This document shows, one piece after another, positions 1 through 7,736 of a DNA stretch of 52,713 nt. Source of the DNA: Caulobacteraceae bacterium (GTDB taxonomy: Bacteria > Pseudomonadota > Alphaproteobacteria > Caulobacterales > Caulobacteraceae); the NCBI GenBank assembly GCA_947441065.1, contig CANESI010000016.1, forward strand, positions 1 through 52,713, in the 5' to 3' direction. The translations under genes were made by a program, and so were the position numbers. Each line of letters starts with the position of its first letter. Position 1 is the stretch's first letter. The notes beneath the pieces were generated by a model. That model was not told where the DNA came from, searched no databases, and worked only from the letters and a program-made list of their open reading frames with translations.

Positions 1-149
1 ATATCGGCGTAGTTCATCGCCTTTGCCCCACCGGCCTTCGCCAGCGTGATCGTGATCGCAGCCGTCAACGTCGTCTTGCCATGGTCAACGTGACCAATCG
101 TGCCGATGTTGCAGTGCGGCTTAGTGCGTTCAAACTTTTCCTTGGCCAT
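1..149 (-). CDS. tuf: Elongation factor Tu, N-terminal 49 codons (3' end outside window)
   Basis: EF-Tu is the GTPase that carries aminoacyl-tRNA to the ribosome A site. Only the start is present. The reverse strand from the ATG at 149-147 reads [20 protein letters not shown] and then [11 protein letters not shown], which contains the G1/P-loop GHVDHGKT. This is diagnostic for EF-Tu. The gene runs off the left edge at about codon 49. tRNA-Gly and tRNA-Tyr lie upstream on the same strand, the same arrangement as the tyrU-glyT-tufB type cluster of other proteobacteria, so the three are probably cotranscribed. The 154 bp between the ATG and tRNA-Gly hold no gene I can recognise. Alphaproteobacteria often have two tuf copies, and this fragment does not show which one it is. 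Confidence 0.97.
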   Translation of the reverse strand, partial: MAKEKFERTKPHCNIGTIGHVDHGKTTLTAAITITLAKAGGAKAMNYAD

Positions 150-303
150 CGTCTTAACCTTCGGTCCGCCCGATGCGGGCGGCACTGTTGCGAAAAATGG
201 GGCCAGCGGGATCGCGGGCCGGGCGGGTGTATCAGATTTAGGTCCACACCGAACAGGGGTTAGTTGTGAAGACCGTCTCAGCGTCTCGTTGGCCGTCTCC
301 GGT

Positions 304-377
304 TGGAGCGGGTAGCCGGGATCGAACCGGCATCCTCAGCTTGGAAGGCTGCTGCACTACCATTGTGCTATACCCGC
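304..377 (-). tRNA. tRNA-Gly (anticodon TCC)
   Basis: On the minus strand the acceptor arms GCGGGTA (377-371) and TACCCGC (314-308) pair perfectly over 7 bp. The anticodon loop reads CTTCCAA, giving anticodon TCC. A GGTTCGATCCC T-arm is present, and the 3' CCA is encoded (306-304). The length is 74 nt including CCA. It lies between tRNA-Tyr and tuf on the same strand. Confidence 0.97.
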
Positions 378-468
378 CAACGATGCGGGGTCTTGGTGGT
401 TCGTCTCCCCGTTCAGCCTATCCCCTTGCGGGGTATGGAACTCACGTTCGGCGGCAACAGCCAGCGCG

Positions 469-554
469 TGGTGGGGGAAGTAGGACTCGAACCTACGAAG
501 GCGTACGCCAGGGGATTTACAGTCCCCCCCCTTTGCCACTCGGGACATTCCCCC
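469..554 (-). tRNA. tRNA-Tyr (anticodon GTA)
   Basis: On the minus strand the acceptor arms GGGGGAA (554-548) and TTCCCCC (479-473) pair perfectly. The anticodon region ACTGTAAATC gives anticodon GTA. There is a long variable arm as expected for bacterial tRNA-Tyr, a GGTTCGAGTCC T-arm and an encoded CCA (471-469). The length is 86 nt. It is the first gene of the apparent tRNA-Tyr/tRNA-Gly/tuf unit. Confidence 0.97.
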
Positions 555-723
555 GCGCGCTTGGCCGACCGTCGATGCCCTGTCCTTAGTCCGCCGTCTA
601 GTCCGAAAACCAGAAAAACAAACTTTAGACAAAAACCTTCCGCCTCTCTGGCTCACCGGTGCTAAACGACCGCCTTGCCCAACGACGAAAGCCCGTGGGC
701 CCCAAATCGGAGCGCGTCTTATA

Positions 724-1623
724 GTGTCCAATTTTCACGAACGCAACGACCGCAAACGCCCCAATGGAAACAAGTCTGAACAGACCGGTTCCGAGCGGCG
801 TGGCGGTCCCCCAAGCGGCGCGAAACCTGCCCCAGCAGCCGCCAAGGCGGGGTACAAATATGCCCCTCGCGGCGCCCAATCGGGAGCCCCCAGAGGCAAG
901 CCCCCTGAGGATGGCTCAGAGTGGTTGTGGGGCTGGCACGCCGTGGCCGCAGCCCTCGCCAACCCCCTGCGCGAAAAGCCCATGCGGGTGATGGCCACAG
1001 AGGACCGCGCCCGGCAGTTGACCGAGCAGTTCGGCAAGATCGAAACCCTTGGTATCTTTGATAATCCGACCATTGCGCAGCAGCTTCCGCAGCATGCCGT
1101 CCATCAAGGTCTGGCCCTCAAATCCGCCCTCCTCGAAGGCTTAACCATCGAGGATATGGCCGAACCTGCCCACGGCGTCATCCTGATGCTGGATCAGGTC
1201 ACAGACCCGCAAAATGTCGGCGCTATTTTCCGGTCAGCAGCCGCTTTCGGCGCGCGCGGCGTGATCTTGCAGGACCGTCACGCCCCAGCCCTTTCGGGCG
1301 CTCTGGCCAAGGCGGCTGCAGGCGCTGTCGATCAGGTTCCCCATGCCCGCGTGGTCAATCTTTCTCGCGCTCTGGAACGTTTGGCCGACCTAGGCTGGCG
1401 CGCTGTGGGCCTTGATGGCACGGCCGAGGAGACCTTGGATCAGGCGATTGATTCGCGTCCGACCGTGATCGTTTTGGGCTCTGAGGGAGATGGGATCCGG
1501 CGTTTGGTCGCCGAACATTGCGACACCTTGGCGAAAATCCCCATGCCCGGCGGCTTTGAAAGCCTCAATGTTTCCGCCGCTGCCGCCATCGCCATGTATG
1601 AGGCCTCGCGTCCTCGTCGCTAA
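724..1623 (+). CDS. rlmB: TrmH/SpoU-family 23S rRNA ribose methyltransferase (RlmB-like)
   Basis: This is a SAM-dependent 2'-O-ribose methyltransferase of the SPOUT (trefoil-knot) class. The closest role is RlmB, which methylates 23S rRNA G2251. The three family motifs are visible in the C-terminal half: QVTDPQNVGAIFRSAAAFGA (motif 1), VIVLGSEGDGIRRLV (motif 2) and IPMPGGFESLNVSAAAAIA (motif 3). Residues 1 to about 60 are basic, Gly/Pro/Ala-rich and probably disordered. A SpoU substrate-binding domain follows. The start chosen is GTG 724, with GGAG at 709-712. Its length of 299 aa is slightly above E. coli RlmB because of the N-terminal extension. It is divergent from the tRNA cluster. The exact target nucleotide is inferred from family; another TrmH-family target is possible. 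Confidence 0.9.
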   Translation: MSNFHERNDRKRPNGNKSEQTGSERRGGPPSGAKPAPAAAKAGYKYAPRGAQSGAPRGKPPEDGSEWLWGWHAVAAALANPLREKPMRVMATEDRARQLTEQFGKIETLGIFDNPTIAQQLPQHAVHQGLALKSALLEGLTIEDMAEPAHGVILMLDQVTDPQNVGAIFRSAAAFGARGVILQDRHAPALSGALAKAAAGAVDQVPHARVVNLSRALERLADLGWRAVGLDGTAEETLDQAIDSRPTVIVLGSEGDGIRRLVAEHCDTLAKIPMPGGFESLNVSAAAAIAMYEASRPRR

Positions 1624-1667
1624 ATGGGGGTCTTGTCAGCCTGTCAAACCTGCCCCATTGAAGGGTC

Positions 1668-2420
1668 ATGTTTGACAGCTTGATCCAAAACTTCGCCTCA
1701 GCCCCCTGGGCCCCCGCTGTACTGGCCTTTGGCCAGGTGCTCATGATCGACCTTGTTCTGGCCGGAGACAATGCTGTCGCGGTCGGACTGGCCGCTGCGG
1801 GCGTGCCTGAGGCCCAGCGCAAGAAGGTCATTCTGTACGGCTTGGCCGCTGCCGTGATCATGAGGATTGGCTTTGCGCTGATCACCACCCAACTGCTTGG
1901 TATTATTGGCCTCAGTCTCGCGGGCGGCATCTTGCTGCTGTGGGTCTGCTGGAAGATGTGGACCGAAATTCAAGAGCAGGCGGCCGCCAACAGGCGTGAC
2001 GCTGATATCGCCCTAGAACAGGCCACCGGCATGGACATAGACGGCGCGCCAGGCGTCGAGGATATGAGCGACCGGAAGGTCAAGACCTTTGGTCAGGCCC
2101 TGATCCAAATTCTCATCGCCGACCTCTCCATGTCACTGGACAATGTTTTGGCCGTTGCCGGAGCTGCGCGTGACCATCCTGTGGTTCTGGCGCTCGGCCT
2201 TTTGCTATCCATTGCCCTGATGGGGGTTGCCGCGACCTGGATCGCCAAGCTGCTGCATAAGCATCGCTGGATTGGCTATGTCGGTCTTGTCGTGCTGCTC
2301 TATGTCGCCTTGCACATGATCTGGGACGGCCATCGCAAGGTGGTCCACGACCTGCACCTCGAAGCGGCCTATAACCAGATCATGCCCGGGCCGATGGATA
2401 TGCCAACCCCAGCCCCCTAG
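1668..2420 (+). CDS. TerC/YjbE-family integral membrane protein
   Basis: This 250-aa polytopic inner-membrane protein has about seven hydrophobic segments. It carries the duplicated TerC signature: DLVLAGDNAVAVGLA near residue 28 and DLSMSLDNVLAVAGAA near residue 150. The paired acidic DxxxxxDN motifs are the presumed metal site. Members of this family are implicated in metal (notably manganese) export or in tellurite resistance. No substrate can be read from sequence alone. A charged cytoplasmic loop (about residues 98-140) separates the two halves. It starts 44 bp after rlmB on the same strand and may be cotranscribed with it. Its TAG stop overlaps the TAG stop of the convergent kinase gene in a shared CTAG (2417-2420), leaving no room for a terminator between the genes. 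Confidence 0.9.
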   Translation: MFDSLIQNFASAPWAPAVLAFGQVLMIDLVLAGDNAVAVGLAAAGVPEAQRKKVILYGLAAAVIMRIGFALITTQLLGIIGLSLAGGILLLWVCWKMWTEIQEQAAANRRDADIALEQATGMDIDGAPGVEDMSDRKVKTFGQALIQILIADLSMSLDNVLAVAGAARDHPVVLALGLLLSIALMGVAATWIAKLLHKHRWIGYVGLVVLLYVALHMIWDGHRKVVHDLHLEAAYNQIMPGPMDMPTPAP

Positions 2421-4909
2421 GCTGAGGCTTTCCAACGCTCTGGCAGTTGATGACGGATACTCCAGATCAGTTCCATGGCATCAATGGGCTTGGGCACATG
2501 GCCGCTAAAGCCTGCCTTGCGATATTCTTCGATCTGGTGGGCCATATTGTTGGCGGTTAAAGCAATCACCGGGGTGGCCTTGCGGTTATGATCTTGCTCA
2601 AAGGCCCGGATCGCCCGCGTCGCGGTAACCCCGTCCATCACAGGCATCTGGACATCCATCAGGACGATATCCCAATCACTGTCCTGATAGCGTTGAACGA
2701 CCTGGGCACCATCTCCAACCAGCGTAATATTGATCCCCAACTGGGCCAGAAGGGTCTTGAGCACCAGTTGATTAACCGGATGGTCTTCAGCCGCTAGGAC
2801 ACGCAAAGGCGGGCCATTGAAAAGCACCTGACCCTCGGGCTTGGGCAGGGGTTCAACATGGCCATCACTCAATCGCTCGAGCGGCAAGGTCACAACGAAG
2901 GTTGAGCCCTTACCGACCGCACTGGAGACGGTGATTTCCCCCTTCATCGCCTTGACCAGTTCTGCACAGATCGACAGGCCCAGTCCCGTACCGCCAAACC
3001 GCCTTGTGGTCGAACTGTCCGCCTGTTCGAACCGGGAAAAGATACGGCTGGCAGCCTCAGGCGTCATGCCGATACCGGTGTCCTTGACCGTCAGAACCAA
3101 CCGATCGGCAGATCTTGTCAAAAACACATGGACTGAGCCGGCCTGAGTGAATTTAACGGAGTTTGAGACGAGATTATCGACGATCTGTCGCAAGCGCGTT
3201 GCGTCGCCCTGATAGATCCCGCGCGCCGAGGGATCGATCACCGTTTCCACGGTTATGCCCTTGGCTTCAGCCGCTGCCCAGATCGCATTGCGTGAGGCGG
3301 TCATGACCTCTTCGGGGCTGAACGGGGCCGCTTCAATCGTCATGCGCCCAGCCTCGATCTTGGCGAGGTCGAGCAGGTCATTCAGTATGGCCAAGAGGCC
3401 CATTCCCGACCGTTTTAGAACCTCCATCCGCTCGGCCTGTTCTGGCGCAAGTTGGTCGGCCGAGACCGCCTGGGCTAGGCCCAAGATCCCGTTAAGAGGT
3501 GTGCGGATCTCATGACTGACATTGGCCAAGAAGGCGGACTTGGCGGCGCTCGCCTGGACCAGTTTCTGGTTCATCTGGCGCAGAGCATAGACCGCAAAGC
3601 CTGCGGCGACGCAGAGGAAAAGCGCGAGGCCGGCCAAAATCCACTGGAGCTGAATGACCTTCTTTTGCATTTCTGCCCCTCGTCTCAACTCATCGAGGTC
3701 AGACTGGAGGGTTTTGGTTAGCTCATGGATGGATCGGCGAAAATCACCGGCTAAGCGGCGCTGCGAGGTGGACCAATAGTCCATGGCCAAGGCCTGAGAC
3801 TCCAGCGCGCGACCTTCATTGGCAAGGATCGCGGACTCAATGAGCGGCAAATTGGCGAACATGAGCGGATTGTACTCACCGCTTTCCTGCCACCGTTTCA
3901 GTTGGTCAAAATCGGCCTTTGCCAAATCATTTTGGCCCAACCTAGCGCGGGTTATGGCGCGCACGCTCATAGCCTTAACCTGTTCAATCTTGGACGCCAA
4001 AAGTCCAAAATCGACCCCATCTAGGCATTTCAGCGCCTCACTGGGTCGGTTGAAGGTCGTCTCTATTACAGCACAATCGACCCCTACGGCCGCGATCCGA
4101 GCCGGGTCCCCACCTTCGATCGCAAGACGATTAAGCGCTTGGTAGGTCCGGCGCGCCAGCGGCTCGTCCCCGACTCTGCGAGCCACGCCAATCAGGTTCG
4201 CTAGGACGACGGTATTGGGTGAGTTAAAATCCTCAGGCGTGTAGCTGAAATAGACTCTCGCCGCCGCCGCTGTCGCCCCCTCAATGTCATTGAACCCCAA
4301 GAGCGTGGACGCCATCTGGTCCCAATATTCCCGCATTGCGATATCTGTAGCGGGGTCGTTCTCAGGGATTAAAGCGCGGGACTCACTCAGTTTCTTGAGG
4401 GCTCCAACCGTATTTGATCCATCGACATCGAAAAATGCAATCCGATTGATCACGATGGATCGAACCAGCGGATCTTGGGTCTGCGCCAACACCGCCTTTA
4501 GCGGCCCCAAATCGCCGGTCCCAGAGGTATAGACCTTTAGCGTTGCCATGTTCGCATCGGCAAGATTGACGAAGCGCTGATTGCCTTCTTCCTCGGCTAT
4601 GGACCGAAACTGGGCATTCCATTTCTCAAAGCGTGCGACATCTTCGAACATTGAGAATTCAGAGGCGACCAGATGTAACCGCGACAACCGGTCCTCACCG
4701 CGCCTCCTAAGCGCGTTGCGGCCAAAATCCTCCAAGGTCTCGGTGGAGGTCCCGACCTTTAGCTTCTCGTAACTATCCACGAAGCCCATGGGTGTCATCT
4801 GATAAGCGGTTGGTTCAGCCGCAACCGCGCGCGCACCCCAGCCTCCTATCGCCGCCATTGCCAGTGTCGCGAAGACCAAGGCGAGAACCAGACGCTTGAT
4901 GGGATCCAC
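2417..4909 (-). CDS. Hybrid sensor histidine kinase, membrane-bound, with C-terminal receiver (paralogue 1)
   Basis: This is an 830-aa hybrid two-component kinase. The domain order is a signal sequence or membrane anchor (residues 7-31), a helical periplasmic region of about 390 residues with TPR-like spacing, one membrane segment (about 423-443), HisKA with phospho-acceptor His466 in NVSHEIRTPLNG, and an HATPase. The HATPase shows N-box DNLVSNSVKF (about 578-587), DTGIGM and FGGTGLGLSI. The receiver has Asp752 in VLMDVQMP and a Lys in HVPKPID. The start is GTG 4909, with GGAG 6 nt upstream. The protein is collinear with the next gene (5051-7585), including shared sensor blocks such as GDEPLARR/DDEPLARR, so the two are tandem duplicates. 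No response regulator or HPt gene lies nearby, so the phosphate must go to a distant partner. The ligand is unknown. Confidence 0.93.
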   Translation of the reverse strand: MDPIKRLVLALVFATLAMAAIGGWGARAVAAEPTAYQMTPMGFVDSYEKLKVGTSTETLEDFGRNALRRRGEDRLSRLHLVASEFSMFEDVARFEKWNAQFRSIAEEEGNQRFVNLADANMATLKVYTSGTGDLGPLKAVLAQTQDPLVRSIVINRIAFFDVDGSNTVGALKKLSESRALIPENDPATDIAMREYWDQMASTLLGFNDIEGATAAAARVYFSYTPEDFNSPNTVVLANLIGVARRVGDEPLARRTYQALNRLAIEGGDPARIAAVGVDCAVIETTFNRPSEALKCLDGVDFGLLASKIEQVKAMSVRAITRARLGQNDLAKADFDQLKRWQESGEYNPLMFANLPLIESAILANEGRALESQALAMDYWSTSQRRLAGDFRRSIHELTKTLQSDLDELRRGAEMQKKVIQLQWILAGLALFLCVAAGFAVYALRQMNQKLVQASAAKSAFLANVSHEIRTPLNGILGLAQAVSADQLAPEQAERMEVLKRSGMGLLAILNDLLDLAKIEAGRMTIEAAPFSPEEVMTASRNAIWAAAEAKGITVETVIDPSARGIYQGDATRLRQIVDNLVSNSVKFTQAGSVHVFLTRSADRLVLTVKDTGIGMTPEAASRIFSRFEQADSSTTRRFGGTGLGLSICAELVKAMKGEITVSSAVGKGSTFVVTLPLERLSDGHVEPLPKPEGQVLFNGPPLRVLAAEDHPVNQLVLKTLLAQLGINITLVGDGAQVVQRYQDSDWDIVLMDVQMPVMDGVTATRAIRAFEQDHNRKATPVIALTANNMAHQIEEYRKAGFSGHVPKPIDAMELIWSIRHQLPERWKASA

Positions 4910-5021
4910 AAAATGCTCCGACCGAAAATGGACCGACAGGTCGACAAAGCCGCCCGCGGGTTAGTTTCATCTCCTCTCAATATTCGCACAAAAGGAAAAT
5001 AAAAACTACCCTAAGCAGCGG

Positions 5022-5044
5022 TCCGTGTGTCCATGTCGCACGGA
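5022..5044 (-). terminator. Possible weak hairpin after kinase paralogue 2
   Basis: TCCGTGT and GCACGGA form a 7-bp stem (one G-T pair) with a 9-nt loop, just past the paralogue 2 stop codon. Read on the minus strand, a T-rich run (5010-4995) follows only after a gap of about a dozen bases, so intrinsic termination would be inefficient. It may attenuate rather than end transcription into paralogue 1. Confidence 0.25.
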
Positions 5045-5050
5045 GTGCGC

Positions 5051-7585
5051 CTAAACCGCCTCGACTTCTGAACGCGTTACGTCCTCTGCCTCCGCCAAGA
5101 CCCGGCTCATGGCCGAAATCAAATCTGTGGCATCGATCGGCTTAGAGACGTGGCCATTACAGCCCGCCTGACGATAGTCATCAAGCTGATGGGCCATGGC
5201 ATTGGCGGTCAGCGCCAAGATCGGCGTCGGCCTGCGGGCCTGGTCGCGCTCAAACTGGCGAATGGCGCGGGTTGCGGTTGGTCCGTCCATCACCGGCATC
5301 TGTACGTCCATCAGAACCACATCCCAGTCCTGATCTTTGAACAGGTCCAGCACCTCTTGGCCATTGCTGGCCATCGTGACCTCGACCCCAAACTGACCCA
5401 ATAGGGTTCGTAGGACCAGTTGATTGACCGGATGATCTTCGGCGGCGAGCACGCGCAAGGGAGGCTGGTCCGCATCGACGACCGCATCGACGGCCTGAAC
5501 TGCGGCGACATCCGGCACATCCCCAAGACGTTCCAACGGCAAGATCACTGTAAAGCTTGTCCCCTGCCCCTCGACACTGTCAGCCTTGATCGCGCCGCCC
5601 ATAGCCTCAACCAGCTCCAAGCAGATCGATAGTCCAAGACCAGTCCCGCCAAACCGACGGGTCGTCGAGGCATCGGCCTGCTCGAACTTCGTAAAGATGC
5701 GGCTCGTCGCCTCAGGCGTCATTCCGATGCCCGTATCGGCGACGGTCAGGACCAAGGCATCGGCTGGACGGCTCAGCACCACATCCACCCGGCCGGTCGG
5801 GGTGAACTTCACGGCATTCGAAACCAGATTGTCGATGATCTGACGAAGCCGCGTCGGATCGCCCTTATAAAGACCTTCGGCCTCGGGCATCACTGTCGTC
5901 TCGACGGTCAGGCCCTTGGCCTCGGCTGTCGCCCAGATCGCTTGGCGCGCCGCTGTGAGAACCTCTTGCGGGTTAAAGGGCACGGCCTCAATGGTCAACT
6001 TACCCGCCTCAATCTTAGCCAGATCGAGCAGGTCATTGAGGATCGCGAGCAAACCAAGACCTGATTGCCGCAACACACCGATCCGCTCCGCTTGGATTGG
6101 GGTCAACTCATCGGCTGAAATGGCTTGGGCTAGCCCGAGGACGCCGTTCAAGGGTGTGCGGATCTCATGGCTGATATTCGCCAGAAATTGGCTCTTGGCT
6201 TGGTTGGCCTCTTCGGCGGCTAGGCGTGCAGCATCCAGTTTTCGGTTCAGTTTGCGTAAGGTGTAGACGGCATATCCAGCGGCAAGGGCAACCGCTATGG
6301 CTAGGCCCGCAATAAGGCTTTGAAGCGCAATAACCGTCTTTTGTAACTCTGCCGTTTTGCGCAATTCGACCACGTCTGCACGCAAAATCCCGACCAGAGC
6401 AGGGACCGCATCTCTAAAACGTATGACCTGCGACTTGGCCGCGGCCCGCCAATATTGCGATACAATTTGAAAGGCCTCGACCGAACGTCCCCGATTGGCG
6501 AGCACCTGCGCCTTGGCGAGCGGCATAAAAGCAAAGGAGCCAGGGTGATATTCGCCTGATGCCTTTAACCGATCCAATTCAGCAAGATCCGCTTCCGCAA
6601 GATCTGTCTGTCCCATTTGCGCGAGGGCACGGGCACGAACACTCAACCCCACCACCTTACGAAATTTGGGCTCGACCACGTCAAGGTCCACCCCCTTCAA
6701 GCAGCTCAGAACTTTAGCGGGGTATTGGAAATTGGCCTCCAGTTCTGCGCAATCGATTGCCAGGTTGGCGAGGCTAGACGCCGTGGGATTGGCGCGTATC
6801 AGTCGCGAATTGGCCTCAAAGGCGCGGCGCGCGAGGGGCTCGTCATCGACCCGACGCGCCATGATCGTAATGCGAAGGAGCAATCCACGATCAGGAACCT
6901 GGAGGCCAGGAAGGGCATAGGTGAACTCAAGTTGCGAGACAGCATCGAAGAACCCATCAATATCACCAATTGCAACCAGTTTATCTGTCATTCGCGACCA
7001 ATAGACCCTGTAAGCAAACGCGCTCATAGGGTCTGATTTTGGTATGATTTCGTAGGCCTCGGTTAATTTTTTGAATTGTCCAAAATGATCCTTTCCATCA
7101 TATAAACTATTAATAACAATAGAACTAATCGATTTTAATATTAAATCATCGGATTTTGTATAGTTATTTATTATATCGTAATATTTAACATCGCCGACAT
7201 GAGAGAAATAATCCTCCTCTGCTCTCATAATGGCGAAAATTGCAATAAATCTATCTTGACGCTCATCGAGCGCAATCCGGTTTGAAAGATTGAACCATTT
7301 TTTGTAGGTCTCGGGCACCTCCAGGCCTTGAAGCACTTCGACAACATAAAGCAACCGCGTCAGGCGCTCGGCCCCCTTCAATTTCAAAGCCTCTTGGCCA
7401 TAGGCCTCAACCTTTGCGACGGTGGCCCCCTGCTTCGACGCCTCATAACGCTCAATGAAGCGCTCAGGGGTCACGGGCGTGACGGCGGGATCTGCGAACG
7501 CGGATACTGGGATCAATAGGGACCCGAGCATCACCGCCCCGAAAATTAGCATGATCACATTTAGCACAGGCCGATGACGCAACAT
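5051..7585 (-). CDS. Hybrid sensor histidine kinase, membrane-bound, with C-terminal receiver (paralogue 2)
   Basis: This 844-aa protein has the same architecture as its downstream neighbour: signal anchor (about 8-31), helical periplasmic sensor, membrane segment (about 423-443), HisKA with His473 in NISHEIRTPLNG, HATPase (DNLVSNAVKF, DTGIGM, FGGTGLGLSI) and a receiver with Asp760 in VLMDVQMP. The kinase and receiver parts are closer to paralogue 1 than the sensor parts are. This pattern suggests duplication followed by change in signal recognition. Sensor residues about 120-190 (DNA 7030-7230) are coded by strikingly AT-rich sequence rich in Ile, Tyr, Asn, Asp and Lys, unlike the rest of the gene. 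The start is ATG 7585, with GGAG 7 nt upstream. It probably leads a two-kinase operon with a 141-bp gap. Confidence 0.93.
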   Translation of the reverse strand: MLRHRPVLNVIMLIFGAVMLGSLLIPVSAFADPAVTPVTPERFIERYEASKQGATVAKVEAYGQEALKLKGAERLTRLLYVVEVLQGLEVPETYKKWFNLSNRIALDERQDRFIAIFAIMRAEEDYFSHVGDVKYYDIINNYTKSDDLILKSISSIVINSLYDGKDHFGQFKKLTEAYEIIPKSDPMSAFAYRVYWSRMTDKLVAIGDIDGFFDAVSQLEFTYALPGLQVPDRGLLLRITIMARRVDDEPLARRAFEANSRLIRANPTASSLANLAIDCAELEANFQYPAKVLSCLKGVDLDVVEPKFRKVVGLSVRARALAQMGQTDLAEADLAELDRLKASGEYHPGSFAFMPLAKAQVLANRGRSVEAFQIVSQYWRAAAKSQVIRFRDAVPALVGILRADVVELRKTAELQKTVIALQSLIAGLAIAVALAAGYAVYTLRKLNRKLDAARLAAEEANQAKSQFLANISHEIRTPLNGVLGLAQAISADELTPIQAERIGVLRQSGLGLLAILNDLLDLAKIEAGKLTIEAVPFNPQEVLTAARQAIWATAEAKGLTVETTVMPEAEGLYKGDPTRLRQIIDNLVSNAVKFTPTGRVDVVLSRPADALVLTVADTGIGMTPEATSRIFTKFEQADASTTRRFGGTGLGLSICLELVEAMGGAIKADSVEGQGTSFTVILPLERLGDVPDVAAVQAVDAVVDADQPPLRVLAAEDHPVNQLVLRTLLGQFGVEVTMASNGQEVLDLFKDQDWDVVLMDVQMPVMDGPTATRAIRQFERDQARRPTPILALTANAMAHQLDDYRQAGCNGHVSKPIDATDLISAMSRVLAEAEDVTRSEVEAV

Positions 7586-7661
7586 CGCTCACTCCACAAT
7601 CGCAAGGCAGCCTGCAGCCGCCCCCTCACCCATTGTGAAAGCCTATACTACTCAATAAACC

Positions 7662-7698
7662 TAATAAAGACCCTTTATTATATAGTAATAAACACTAT
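7662..7698. promoter_or_regulatory. AT-rich double inverted repeat upstream of kinase paralogue 2
   Basis: Two adjacent dyads lie in the AT-rich gap between metG and the kinase gene. TAATAAAG-ACC-CTTTATTA (7662-7680) is a perfect 8-bp inverted repeat, and ATAGT-N7-ACTAT (7682-7698) is a 5-bp one. Both could be operator half-sites for the kinase promoter. The first could equally form a weak hairpin downstream of metG. Nothing in the sequence decides between these. Confidence 0.35.
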
Positions 7699-7736
7699 CA
7701 TTTTTCAATTAAGAGATTAAATCCGAAAATCAAGCG

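Noticed and set aside
5022-5044. Strong terminator between the two kinase genes
   Set aside because: The hairpin is short with a G-T pair and the T run is about a dozen bases away, so I list it only as a low-confidence hairpin.
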